Positions 29,222-37,840 of a stretch of 64,000 bases of DNA are shown here, piece by piece; within the stretch, counting starts at the first letter, position 1; the number at the start of each line of letters is the position of its first letter. The translations under genes and the position numbers were made by a program. This DNA is from Streptococcus downei MFe28. GTDB lineage: Bacteria > Bacillota > Bacilli > Lactobacillales > Streptococcaceae. The notes under the pieces are model-generated. The model was not told the origin of the DNA. It ran no database searches and saw only the letters and a list, made by a program, of their open reading frames with translations. The stretch lies in the NCBI RefSeq assembly GCF_900459175.1, contig NZ_UHFA01000002.1, positions 1,426,001-1,490,000 on the forward strand. The letters are read 5' to 3'.

Positions 29222-30942
29222 AATCATCACCATTAAAACGTTTGGTCCGAGACTTCGCCAAGCAAAAGTTCCTGCTTGCTTTGGCTCTTCTTGGTATTTG
29301 CCTACAGGTGGCTCTGACTATCTATTTGCCAATTCTGATTGGGAATGCTGTTGATGCTGTCTTGGTCCCCAATAATCGTCAACTCATCTGGGGAATTATT
29401 TTCAAGATGCTCTTGGTCATTGCTAGCAATACTTTGATTCAGTACCTCAATCCTCTGATCTATAACAAGCTAGTCTTTAGCTTTAGTCAAGATCTCCGCC
29501 AGAGGGTGATTGATAAGGTCCACGAGCTACCGATTTCAGCCCTTAGCCAATCAGTCGGTGATATGGTCAGTCGGGTGACCACTGATGTTGAGCAGCTCAA
29601 CAATGGCTTGCTCATGGTCTTCAACCAATTCTTTGTTGGCCTTCTAACCATTCTGGTGGTTCTGGTTACCATGGCTAAGATTGACTGGATTATGATGCTC
29701 TTAGTCTTGCTCTTGACGCCTTTATCTCTCTTTTTGGCTCGTTTTATCGCTCGCAAGTCCTTTACCCTCTTTCAAAAGCAGACCCAATCACGGGGCCACC
29801 AAACCCAGCTGATTGAGGAAAGTCTTAATCAGGAAAGCCTGATTCACAGCTTCAATGCACAAGATGAGTTTATTGAGAATTTCATTGAGGTTAATGAAAC
29901 CTATGCCGATTATTCTCAAAGCGCTATTTTCTATTCGTCAACTGTTAATCCTGCCACCCGCTTTATTAACGCCCTTATCTATGCTCTCTTGGCAGCAGTA
30001 GGGGCTCTTCGAATTATGAATGGTGCCTTTACCATTGGTCAGCTGACTACCTTTCTCAACTATGTCACTCAGTACACTAAGCCCTTCAATGATATCTCTT
30101 CAGTCCTAGCAGAACTACAAGGAGCCCTGGCCTGTACCCAACGCCTTTACCAGGTGCTAGATCAAGATAGCTTGGAAGAAACAGGTCAAGAAGTCTTGAC
30201 TAGCCAACAGGTAAAAGGGCGCTTGACCTTTGACCATGTCAATTTTGGCTACACCCCCTACAAAACCTTAATCAAGGACCTTAGTATTGACATACTGGCT
30301 GCTAGTCGAGTAGCTATTGTTGGTCCTACAGGTGCAGGGAAATCTACCCTGATCAACCTCCTCATGCGTTTCTACGAGGTCAATTCTGGCCAAATCCTCT
30401 TGGATGGCCATCCGACGACCGACTACACACGCGAAAGTCTGCGCAGGCAAATTGGTATGGTCCTCCAAGACACCTGGTTGCAGGAAGCGACCATCCACGA
30501 CAATATCGCCTTTGGTCACCCAAATGCCACCCGGGAATTGGTCATAGAAGCTGCTAAGGCTGCCAATGCAGATTTCTTCATCAAGCAATTACCTGATGGC
30601 TATGATACCTATCTGGCCGATGCAGGAGCTTCCCTATCGCAAGGTCAACGGCAACTTTTGACCATTGCTCGAATCTTTGTCGCCGTGCCTAAAATCTTGA
30701 TTTTGGATGAAGCGACTTCCTCTATTGATACTAGGACTGAAAGCCTGATTCAGGATTCCTTTGAAAAGCTCATGCAAGGACGGACCAGTTTCATCATCGC
30801 CCATCGGCTGTCAACCATTCAAAACGCTGATATTATCCTGGTCATGGTTGATGGTAACATCGTCGAACATGGGAACCATCAAGAACTCATGCATGCTCAA
30901 GGCGTCTACTACAAGATACAAACAGCCCAGAGTCAGGCCTAA
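29218..30942 (+). CDS. ABC exporter subunit with catalytic Glu
   Basis: 574 residues, six helices plus ATPase. Walker A GPTGAGKST, Walker B ILILDEATSSID with intact Glu, but the signature is LSQGQRQ. Together with the FSGGQ of its partner it forms one good and one poor ATP site. ATG at 29218 with AAGGAGG upstream; overlaps the previous stop. Confidence 0.92.
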   Translation: MKSSPLKRLVRDFAKQKFLLALALLGICLQVALTIYLPILIGNAVDAVLVPNNRQLIWGIIFKMLLVIASNTLIQYLNPLIYNKLVFSFSQDLRQRVIDKVHELPISALSQSVGDMVSRVTTDVEQLNNGLLMVFNQFFVGLLTILVVLVTMAKIDWIMMLLVLLLTPLSLFLARFIARKSFTLFQKQTQSRGHQTQLIEESLNQESLIHSFNAQDEFIENFIEVNETYADYSQSAIFYSSTVNPATRFINALIYALLAAVGALRIMNGAFTIGQLTTFLNYVTQYTKPFNDISSVLAELQGALACTQRLYQVLDQDSLEETGQEVLTSQQVKGRLTFDHVNFGYTPYKTLIKDLSIDILAASRVAIVGPTGAGKSTLINLLMRFYEVNSGQILLDGHPTTDYTRESLRRQIGMVLQDTWLQEATIHDNIAFGHPNATRELVIEAAKAANADFFIKQLPDGYDTYLADAGASLSQGQRQLLTIARIFVAVPKILILDEATSSIDTRTESLIQDSFEKLMQGRTSFIIAHRLSTIQNADIILVMVDGNIVEHGNHQELMHAQGVYYKIQTAQSQA

Positions 30943-30961
30943 AAAAGAAGGCAGGAGAAGG

Positions 30962-31206
30962 GGCTAGCCACCATGTGGCTGTTATTGATCATGACTATGA
31001 TAAGTCTTGTGGTTTTTAGGTCAATGGCTTGCGATTATTGCAGGAACCCCCAGTCATAACACTGGAACATAAGCTCAATTTGCACTGTGGCAAGGGTAAG
31101 CTTATAAGACTTAGAAACTTGCTATCGGTCTCGGTCCCGGCACAGGCACCTATCCTTTCGTGAGAACCCTTAGTCTTTCTAAAAGAAGCTCTTCGGCGGA
31201 AATAAA
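30962..31206 (+). pseudogene. decayed coding remnant, product not recognised
   Basis: One frame reads HHVAVIDHDYDKSCGF; after a +1 change it continues WLAIIAGTPSHNTGT, stop, AQFALWQG, stop, AYKT, stop, KLAIGLGPGTGTYPFVRTLS. All three stops (TAA, TAA, TAG) could come from CAA/CAG by C to T. The reading stays protein-like for about 80 codons. I do not recognise the family. Confidence 0.35.
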
Positions 31207-31252
31207 TTAGTCAGCCAAAATTATAGTTATGTAAATATCTCTTTCTCATCTA

Positions 31253-31280
31253 AACTGTCCAATCAGAGGGCAGTTTTTTA
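31253..31280 (+). terminator. terminator upstream of the antiterminator remnant
   Basis: AAACTGTCC pairs with GGGCAGTTT (one wobble), followed by T residues. It could have been a leader terminator. Confidence 0.6.
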
Positions 31281-31380
31281 TTATCGGTTTGCCAACCTGC
31301 AATCGGCACATTTTTGGTGCTATTACTAATTTTAGGTTTTTCTGATAGAATAAGACTATCAAAAGAATGAAGAGGTTGGC

Positions 31381-31461
31381 ATGAAAATTGAGCGTGTCTA
31401 TAATAACAATGTTGTCCAAGTTCGGGACAATGGGCATGAAGAAATCCTTCAATTGGTGTAA
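31381..31461 (+). pseudogene. remnant of a BglG/LicT antiterminator (RNA-binding N-terminus)
   Basis: MKIERVYNNNVVQVRDNGHE is the opening of the CAT RNA-binding domain of LicT/BglG proteins. The frame ends after 26 codons and no PRD domains follow. A ribosome site (AGAGG) and a -10-like TAGAAT remain upstream. Only the start of a lost beta-glucoside regulator is left. Confidence 0.75.
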
Positions 31462-31568
31462 GGAAGTTATCGCGACGAACGGTGATAGCCTCTACAAAGA
31501 TTAATCAACCTAGTTAAACCACTAGTACCGATACTCACTTGAATCTCCCAAATAAGTACTAGTATAAC

Positions 31569-31617
31569 CTCCCCCAATTCTACGAAGCAACAAGCGTAGA
31601 AATTTGGGGGAGTTTTT
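31569..31617 (+). terminator. strong terminator
   Basis: CTCCCCCAATTCTACG pairs with CGTAGAAATTTGGGGGAG (one mismatch/bulge), then TTTTTG. Confidence 0.85.
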
Positions 31618-31671
31618 GTTAGAATTTTTAAAAGTTATTGTTGCAAAACTCGTTGAAGGGAAAATTCCATT

Positions 31672-32268
31672 TTGTTTAAAATTTCTACTTATTTGTCTGA
31701 AAATCCAATATTAACAACGGCTCTGATAGCCTTTCTTATCCTTGAGTTTTACTCACATTTCACCTTTTATCAGAAGTTTATTAAAATTGAGATGAAAGGT
31801 CTAAGTTGGATTTTTAGTTTAGGTTCTAGGTGCTTAACATCGAAGCAAATTGATTTAATTAGAATTCTCATCAATAGTTTAGTGGTGATTTGTCTCTATC
31901 TCACCTTAGCAAATAGTCTCTCCTTCCCGAGATTAAATGATTTGTCCCCTTACCTGCGCTTTGCTTTATTTGTAACTCTGGTTTCTAAACCAATCAACTA
32001 TCTCTTTGATATATTTTTCAATCCTGGCGGTGAAAGTGATTCACACAAGAATTAACGCTCTAAAACTTTTGGTATTATTGAAAGACTGGCAATCGGATTC
32101 CTATTATTATTTAAAGCATTCGAGACCATTGGCCTGATTCTTGCAGCTAAGGCATTGGTCAGGGAAAATAAAATCAAAGGAGACGATGATTTTGCTGAAT
32201 TCTACTTTATCGGAACCCTTTTTAGTTTAATTGGTGTCCTAGGTGCCTGGGCGATTTGCTTTTGGTAG
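31672..32268 (+). pseudogene. membrane protein gene interrupted by one in-frame TAA
   Basis: The frame from TTG 31672 runs 127 codons to TAA (32053-32055), then continues in the same frame for 70 codons to TAG at 32266-32268. The first part has three to four helices (ILTTALIAFLILEFYSHFTF, IRILINSLVVICLYLTLANS). The second is equally membrane-like (GIIERLAIGFLLLFKAFETI, FYFIGTLFSLIGVLGAWAICFW). The whole would be a 198-residue protein. The TAA may derive from CAA, AAA or GAA. Family not recognised. Confidence 0.65.
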
Positions 32269-32325
32269 GTCTCAATTATCTGCTAATTACAAGTTCAACC
32301 AAGTAAATATCCTTGGGTGGCAGAA

Positions 32326-32369
32326 GTCGCTTATAATGGAAAATTTTCAAAATGTCCTTTATAAGCGAC
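32326..32369. repeat. 11-bp perfect inverted repeat
   Basis: GTCGCTTATAA and TTATAAGCGAC flank a 22-nt AT-rich loop. No T run follows. Confidence 0.5.
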
Positions 32370-32411
32370 ATTGGTCAAAAGTAACGTTTCTTAGAAAACT
32401 CCCTCTGGCTT

Positions 32412-32450
32412 AAAGCCCCCACCATTTAATTGGCTAAAGTGGGGCTTTTT
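32412..32450 (+). terminator. terminator upstream of trmFO
   Basis: AAGCCCCCAC pairs with GTGGGGCTT, then TTTTT. TATAAT follows at 32454-32459 and may start trmFO. Confidence 0.75.
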
Positions 32451-32558
32451 CAGTATAATAAAACAGTTGAAAATTTTAGAAAGTTTTGCGAGAAGGAGAA
32501 GAAGTAACTACCACAGCGGTAGCAGGTCTTTCGCTTTTTCTCATAGAGGTAGCGTGCA

Positions 32559-33890
32559 ATGTCTCAAACTTATATCAATGTTATCGGAGCTGGTCTGGCT
32601 GGTTCCGAAGCAGCCTACCAGATTGCCAAACAAGGGATTCCTGTTAGGCTTTATGAAATGCGTGGGGTGAAGCCAACGCCCCAGCATAAGACAGCAAATT
32701 TCGCTGAATTAGTCTGTTCCAATTCTTTTCGTGGTGACAGCCTGACCAATGCTGTTGGCCTACTCAAGGAGGAAATGCGACGGCTAGATTCCATCATCAT
32801 GCGAAAAGGGGAAGAGCACCGAGTGCCTGCTGGTGGAGCTATGGCAGTTGACCGTGAGGGCTACGCTCAAGCCGTAACCGATGAACTTCATAACCACCCC
32901 CTTATCCAAGTGGTCAGAGAGGAAATCACCCAAATCCCAGATGATGCCATTACCATCATTGCGACTGGTCCTCTAACCAGCGATGCCTTGGCTGAGAAAA
33001 TTCACCAACTCAACGGAGGCGACGGCTTTTATTTCTATGATGCTGCGGCTCCGATTGTGGATATCGCAACGATTGACCGCAGTAAGGTTTATCTCAAATC
33101 TCGTTACGACAAGGGAGAAGCAGCCTATCTCAACTGCCCCATGACCAAGGAAGAGTTTATGGCCTTCCACAAAGCTCTGACAGAGGCGGAAGAAGCTCCG
33201 CTAAATTCATTTGAAAAGGAAAAATATTTTGAAGGCTGTATGCCCATTGAAGTCATGGCCAAGCGTGGCATCAAGACCATGCTCTACGGTCCCATGAAAC
33301 CTGTCGGCCTAGAATATCCTGATGATTACCAAGGACCACGTGACGGCGATTTTAAGACGCCATATGCTGTTGTCCAACTCCGTCAGGACAATGCGGCTGG
33401 TTCTCTTTACAATATGGTTGGCTTCCAGACCCACCTCAAGTGGGGCGAGCAAAAGCGAGTCTTTCGCATGATTCCAGGTCTAGAAAATGCCGAATTTGTT
33501 CGCTATGGTGTCATGCACCGTAATTTCTATATGGATTCGCCCAATCTCTTGACCCCAACCTTCCAGTCTAAAAAACAGGCCAATCTCTTCTTTGCCGGTC
33601 AGATGACAGGGGTAGAAGGCTATGTCGAATCTGCAGCTTCAGGTCTAGTGGCTGGCATCAATGCGGCCCGTCTCTTCAATGGCCAAGAGCCACTTATTTT
33701 CCCAGAGACAACAGCCATCGGAAGCTTGCCCCACTATATCACTCATACAGATAGCAAGCACTTCCAACCCATGAATGTTAACTTTGGGATTATCAAGGAA
33801 TTGGAAAGCCCCCGCATCCGAGATAAGAAGGAGCGCTACGAAAAAATTGTCCAAAGAGCTCTTGCGGACCTGGCCGAAATTACTTTCTAA
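32559..33890 (+). CDS. trmFO: methylenetetrahydrofolate-tRNA-(uracil-5-)-methyltransferase
   Basis: 443 residues. FAD and methylene-THF dependent methylation of U54 in tRNA. FAD loop [19 protein letters not shown] at the N-terminus, [36 protein letters not shown] region with a family Cys, [20 protein letters not shown] near the C-terminus. Full length. Confidence 0.96.
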   Translation: MSQTYINVIGAGLAGSEAAYQIAKQGIPVRLYEMRGVKPTPQHKTANFAELVCSNSFRGDSLTNAVGLLKEEMRRLDSIIMRKGEEHRVPAGGAMAVDREGYAQAVTDELHNHPLIQVVREEITQIPDDAITIIATGPLTSDALAEKIHQLNGGDGFYFYDAAAPIVDIATIDRSKVYLKSRYDKGEAAYLNCPMTKEEFMAFHKALTEAEEAPLNSFEKEKYFEGCMPIEVMAKRGIKTMLYGPMKPVGLEYPDDYQGPRDGDFKTPYAVVQLRQDNAAGSLYNMVGFQTHLKWGEQKRVFRMIPGLENAEFVRYGVMHRNFYMDSPNLLTPTFQSKKQANLFFAGQMTGVEGYVESAASGLVAGINAARLFNGQEPLIFPETTAIGSLPHYITHTDSKHFQPMNVNFGIIKELESPRIRDKKERYEKIVQRALADLAEITF

Positions 33891-33891
33891 T

Positions 33892-34203
33892 ACTCAATGA
33901 AAATCGAAAGATCCGAGGCAAGGAGCAATGACATCAAGTCACTAAAGTGACTGATGTCGGCAGTAGGTGTTGGCTATCTTTGCGCCCCAGCAAGACAGCT
34001 AGTCACCCTTGCTGTGGGGGTAGTAAGACAGTCCGGTGGGCTGTCTTAGCCGACACCTTAAAATAAAAAGGGGGGAGGTGACAAAGGTTTTGACATCTGT
34101 CAAAGCCCTTCTGTCTTACTCCCAAACGGCAATCTTCATGGCGATTGCCTAGCTCCCTTACTAACTCCACAAAGTTGGTGAAATATCGACCAAGTTTGAG
34201 TAT
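33892..34203. repeat. mosaic of hairpins headed by a BOX-like left end
   Basis: Begins ATACTCAATGAAAATCGAAAG like a BOX element but has no matching right end nearby. Within are AGTCACT/AGTGACT, CCCCAGCAAG/CTTGCTGTGGGG, AAGACAG/CTGTCTT and GGCAATC/GATTGCC stems. It ends at GAGTATA. The stretch to 34401 holds no gene. Confidence 0.55.
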
Positions 34204-34401
34204 AAGACTGGCTGAGGACTGTTAGAAGTTTCTTTTCAAAGACCAGAAATTCATCCGCCAAGTCAACATCCCAAATGGTCGCGGACGAGGACGATCGTTA
34301 TAACATTTTGTCACTACAATTAAGGAGGAAAGAAAAATCCAAGGCCTAGACCTGATGATTTTGACTTTGCTCCTTTTCTTTGGCCAAAGACTGAAGAGGC
34401 C

Positions 34402-34430
34402 TTGAGCCAACCAGCTTTTTGGGCTATAAT
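34402..34430 (+). promoter_or_regulatory. promoter giving a leaderless transcript
   Basis: TTGAGC, 17 bp, TATAAT. The -10 ends 7 nt before the ATG at 34438, so the RNA would begin at the start codon. Confidence 0.7.
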
Positions 34431-34437
34431 AGGGACT

Positions 34438-35580
34438 ATGAAATTAACAAAAAGACACTATGGCTATCTTTTTCTGGTGATAGCCCTCATCTATGCCACA
34501 ATTAATTATTGGTCTTTGGGGCAATCCATCCTCATGACCATTTACAAGGCCAGTATGCCCTTTGTTGCTGGAGCTGGCCTCGCTTATGTGGTGAATATTG
34601 TTATGTCAGGCTATGAGCACCTGATGAAAAAGATATTCCGTCGGGATATTCCAGGTAAGAGAGCCCTTAGCTTAATCCTATCTTACCTGACCTTCGTCAT
34701 CGTCATTTTCCTGATTTTTTCCATTGTTCTGCCGGATTTGATTAATAGTCTGAAGGCCTTGGTATCCATTGATATCGAAGGTTTAGGAAAACTGGTCAAC
34801 AATGTCCAGAAGGACTCTAATGTCCAGAGATTCATGCGCTATTTCGATATTGATTTGAATAAGAATGTCTCCCACCTCCTGAATCAGTATAATCGGCAAA
34901 TCTCGACAACGGTTATCGGTATTCTTACCAACCTCCTGACTTCGGTAACTAACCTCGCATCAGGCCTCATTTCCCTCTTTATTAGCCTAGTCTTTTCAAT
35001 TTATGTTTTGGCTGGCAAGGAGAAACTGGGACGACAAGGCAATATGCTGGTCCATGCCTATCTTCCTCATTATGAAAAGAAGTTTCATTATGTCCGAAAG
35101 GTCGCTCACGAGAGCTTTCACGGCTTCTTTGTGGGACAGACCTTAGAAGCCAGCATCCTGGGCAGTCTTTGTGCATTGGGCATGCTGATTTTTAAGATTC
35201 CTTATCCTGGTACCATTGGTATCTTGGTTGGCTTTACAGCCCTCATTCCCGTTATCGGACCCTATATTGGCCTTTCCATTGGTGCTATTCTAATAGCCAC
35301 CCAATCTGTTCCTCAGGCTATCTTCTTTGTTATCTATCTCATTATTCTCCAACAATTTGAAGGAAACCTTATCTATCCCCGCGTTGTCGGACATTCCATC
35401 GGCCTGCCACCTATGTGGGTAATCTTGGCCATCACCATCGGAGCCTCGTTCTGGGGCGTCTTAGGCCTCCTGATTGCTGTACCATCAGCCGCCACCATTT
35501 ACAAACTCATCAGAAATCAAGTTTATACCAAAAAGGCTCGAGAAACTGAGCAGAAAAAAGAGCAAGACTTGTCTTCCTGA
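34438..35580 (+). CDS. AI-2E family (PerM/YtvI-like) membrane transporter
   Basis: 380 residues, about eight helices. Typical family segments: LAYVVNIVMSGYEHLMKK, the amphipathic soluble loop of residues 115-150, and ALIPVIGPYIGLSIGAI plus the C-terminal VVGHSIGLPPMWVILAI. Family members export small molecules or ions; the substrate here is unknown. An in-frame TTG at 34402 coincides with the -35 hexamer, so ATG 34438 is the start. Confidence 0.88.
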   Translation: MKLTKRHYGYLFLVIALIYATINYWSLGQSILMTIYKASMPFVAGAGLAYVVNIVMSGYEHLMKKIFRRDIPGKRALSLILSYLTFVIVIFLIFSIVLPDLINSLKALVSIDIEGLGKLVNNVQKDSNVQRFMRYFDIDLNKNVSHLLNQYNRQISTTVIGILTNLLTSVTNLASGLISLFISLVFSIYVLAGKEKLGRQGNMLVHAYLPHYEKKFHYVRKVAHESFHGFFVGQTLEASILGSLCALGMLIFKIPYPGTIGILVGFTALIPVIGPYIGLSIGAILIATQSVPQAIFFVIYLIILQQFEGNLIYPRVVGHSIGLPPMWVILAITIGASFWGVLGLLIAVPSAATIYKLIRNQVYTKKARETEQKKEQDLSS

Positions 35581-35581
35581 A

Positions 35582-35731
35582 AGACCTTCTAGTAAGGTCT
35601 TCAATAGCTCGATTGCAGAGCGATGAGAAAACTACCTTAAGACGACTTAACGCTCTTATCCGTTAATAGAAGCATAGACTTCATTATATGATACTACGTT
35701 TGCCCAGCTTTATCGGTTGGGCAAACGTAGT
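35582..35731. other. two perfect inverted repeats after the AI-2E gene
   Basis: AAGACCTT/AAGGTCTT (about 35582-35602) directly follows the stop and could terminate. ACTACGTTTGCCCA and TGGGCAAACGTAGT (35693-35731) form a perfect 14-bp stem with an 11-nt loop. Confidence 0.6.
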
Positions 35732-35827
35732 TAGTGAGAAAGTTGGTATCTTAACCCTAGTCACAGGATTTTAAGGTCAGCACCTTCGTGTAATTAAGGT
35801 TTATTATTTGAATTGCGACACGGAGTT

Positions 35828-35948
35828 GAAGGAGTCGATAATACTCCTTCAGCGAAGTTAGTAAGGGAGGTAGGCAGACCACCCATAGTGGCTGCCTTAG
35901 GACACCAAGTGCTTTAACCCTTTAGCACTTAGGTGGACATCCTCCCTT
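35828..35948. other. predicted three-way-junction RNA or repeat
   Basis: Hairpin GAAGGAGT/ACTCCTTC (35828-35850) is followed by a closing stem AAGGGAGG (35863-35870) with CCTCCCTT (35941-35948). Inside are two arms: AGGCAG-A-CCAC with GTGGCTGCCT (35872-35897), and CACCAAGTGCT with AGCACTTAGGTG (35903-35935). All pair almost perfectly. No coding frame. Confidence 0.55.
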
Positions 35949-35976
35949 GTAACCCCTTTCCTAATGGCTTTAATCA

Positions 35977-35985
35977 TGTTATAAT
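35977..35985 (+). promoter_or_regulatory. extended -10 promoter
   Basis: TGTTATAAT, 33 bp before the ATG of the next gene. Confidence 0.55.
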
Positions 35986-36018
35986 AGGTTAAGATTTTCT
36001 AAGAAAGTTGGAAAAATA

Positions 36019-36645
36019 ATGTCACAAAGAAAGAAAAACATTTTACAACGTCTTTTGGTTATCTTAGTTTTACTAGTTTCCATAGGACTCTTTGCTTGGC
36101 TCTGCCTGGAAGTCTGGCATATCAAGACTTTGGCCGAAAATTTAGGGGTTCATTTTACTAATCAAAGAGGTAAATTAACTGAGTTGGACAACCCAGTACA
36201 AAAGCTAATTTTCATCTTTGCGGGTTGGCTCGTCTTACAAGTCGTCTTCTTCATTGGTCTTTTAAGACATTTCTTTAGCTCAACAAGAAACGACAGCGAG
36301 CGTGGTAGTCGCAGAGCAGAAACTCAACGGTCTCGCCACTACGACCTTGATAAAGACGATGACAACAATAACGACGAAGCTACTAGCCGTCGTCGCCATC
36401 GTAGTGAAGAGAAGGAGAGGGACGAAGATGAAGATCCATCCCCTAGACATAGAGAAGAAAGCCCCAAACGGCGTCAAGTCTCAACAGACCTGGATTTCGA
36501 TGATGAGGACAAGGAGGATAAACCTTCCGAAACCATCAAAATAGAACTAAACACGCCTAACTCAGTAGCAGATTCTGACCAGGATGAAGATTATCTGGAA
36601 GTTCCAAAACCAGTCGGTCGTCGTTCTCGTAAGGATCGCCGTTAA
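36019..36645 (+). CDS. two-helix membrane protein with a charged disordered tail
   Basis: 208 residues, not recognised. Two membrane helices (about 12-32 and 61-83) enclose a short outside loop. From about residue 88 the chain is nearly all Arg, Lys, Asp, Glu, Ser (KDDDNNNDEATSRRRHRSEE and similar), ending in PVGRRSRKDRR, so it is probably disordered in the cytoplasm. The tail alternates acidic and basic blocks. Stands alone between structured gaps. Real gene judging by promoter, start and terminator. Confidence 0.7.
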   Translation: MSQRKKNILQRLLVILVLLVSIGLFAWLCLEVWHIKTLAENLGVHFTNQRGKLTELDNPVQKLIFIFAGWLVLQVVFFIGLLRHFFSSTRNDSERGSRRAETQRSRHYDLDKDDDNNNDEATSRRRHRSEEKERDEDEDPSPRHREESPKRRQVSTDLDFDDEDKEDKPSETIKIELNTPNSVADSDQDEDYLEVPKPVGRRSRKDRR

Positions 36646-36654
36646 AAAACAGTT

Positions 36655-36682
36655 AAAAAGACGGACTAAAGTTCGGCTTTTT
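36655..36682 (+). terminator. terminator after the charged membrane protein
   Basis: AAAAAGACGGACT pairs with AGTTCGGCTTTTT (one mismatch and one wobble). Confidence 0.65.
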
Positions 36683-37007
36683 CTATAGCTCTTATTGAAG
36701 CGAGCCAAAATGGCGAAGCTGAATTTAGAGCCTTGATCCAGATTGGGCAAAGACGAAAACGATGCTCCTGATTAACTTAACTTCAGCAAAGCAAAGCTTA
36801 GAATCGTTGCCCCAGATAGAGCGGTAGCGAGAGCCAGGTTCTGCTAATTTTTTGTCTTCTCATCGCTAGTCCTAAAGTTGTAATCGTTTCATGAAAACAA
36901 TAATTCCCAGACCACCATTTCAAGAAACTTGAAATATTCGGCTCATCATGCTAAGATGGGGAAGCACAAATACTGATGTTTGGGAAAAGCCATCACTAAA
37001 AAAAACC

Positions 37008-37158
37008 GGCCTAGCCTCAAGAAGAATAAAAGCATTCCTAACGATTTATCTTAGGGTTCTTAAATCTTCTAGGCCTTAGGTTAGCAGAAAGCTCCTTTTG
37101 ATTTTTATCAAATGCGAGTAAGAATTTAGTGGCTTTTACCCTTGGGTAAGGGCTTTTT
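37008..37158 (+). promoter_or_regulatory. structured leader with attenuator before queC
   Basis: GGCCTAG (37008-37014) pairs with CTAGGCC (37069-37075) around an inner CCTAA/TTAGG stem. Further on, GGCTTTTACCC pairs with GGTAAGGGC and is followed by TTTTT (37131-37158), a terminator 29 nt before the queC ATG. Queuosine genes are often under preQ1 riboswitches, but I could not fit the preQ1-I or preQ1-II core here. The rest of 36683-37007 shows nothing I can name. Confidence 0.5.
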
Positions 37159-37186
37159 CTTATGCAACAAATACTTGGAGGAAACT

Positions 37187-37840
37187 ATGAAACGTCAATC
37201 TGCCCTGGTCGTCTTCTCTGGCGGTCAGGATTCAACCACCTGTCTCTTCTGGGCTCTCAAGCACTATGACCACGTTGAAGCTGTCACCTTCGCTTACGGT
37301 CAACGCCACAGTCATGAAGTAGAAGTAGCCAAAGGTATCGCTAAGGATCTAGAAATTGAGCATCAGGTTCTTGATATGTCTCTTTTAGGACAAATCACTA
37401 ATAACGCCCTGACTTCTGATATGGAAATCGAGGCCCAAGAAGGCCAAGTTCCCAATACCTTTGTTGATGGTCGTAACCATCTCTTTCTCTCTTTTGCGGC
37501 CATTCTGGCCAAGCAAAAAGGGATTAGTGACATCGTCACGGGTGTCTGTGAGACTGACTTTTCAGGCTATCCCGATTGCCGAGATGCCTTTGTCAAGTCT
37601 CTCAATGTCACCCTCAATCTGGCCATGGGTTATAATTTTGTGATTCAAACGCCTCTCATGTGGTTGGATAAGTCAGAAACCTGGGAATTGGCTGATCAAC
37701 TAGGGGCTTTCGATTACGTCAAAGACAAAACCCTAACCTGTTACAATGGCATCATGGGAGCAGGCTGTGGTGAGTGCCCAGCCTGCAAACTCCGTCAACA
37801 TGGTCTTGATACCTATCTAGCTAGAAGAGGTGAGGCCTGA
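37187..37840 (+). CDS. queC: 7-cyano-7-deazaguanine synthase
   Basis: 217 residues. ATP-dependent conversion of carboxy-deazaguanine to preQ0. PP-loop [12 protein letters not shown] near residue 8-19 and a C-terminal zinc site [19 protein letters not shown] with four Cys. ATG at 37187 has TTGGAGG 7 nt upstream. First gene of queC-queD-queE-queF; overlaps queD by 1 base. Confidence 0.97.
   Translation: MKRQSALVVFSGGQDSTTCLFWALKHYDHVEAVTFAYGQRHSHEVEVAKGIAKDLEIEHQVLDMSLLGQITNNALTSDMEIEAQEGQVPNTFVDGRNHLFLSFAAILAKQKGISDIVTGVCETDFSGYPDCRDAFVKSLNVTLNLAMGYNFVIQTPLMWLDKSETWELADQLGAFDYVKDKTLTCYNGIMGAGCGECPACKLRQHGLDTYLARRGEA

Noticed and set aside
33892..34203. CRISPR array
   Set aside because: Hairpins differ in sequence and spacing; no regular repeat-spacer pattern and no cas genes in the window.
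34402..34437. TTG start for the AI-2E transporter at 34402
   Set aside because: The codon is part of the -35 hexamer TTGAGC and the extra residues are not transcribed if the promoter is right.
37008..37158. preQ1 riboswitch call
   Set aside because: Expected from gene context, but the core patterns of preQ1-I and preQ1-II could not be matched. Left as an unnamed structured leader.
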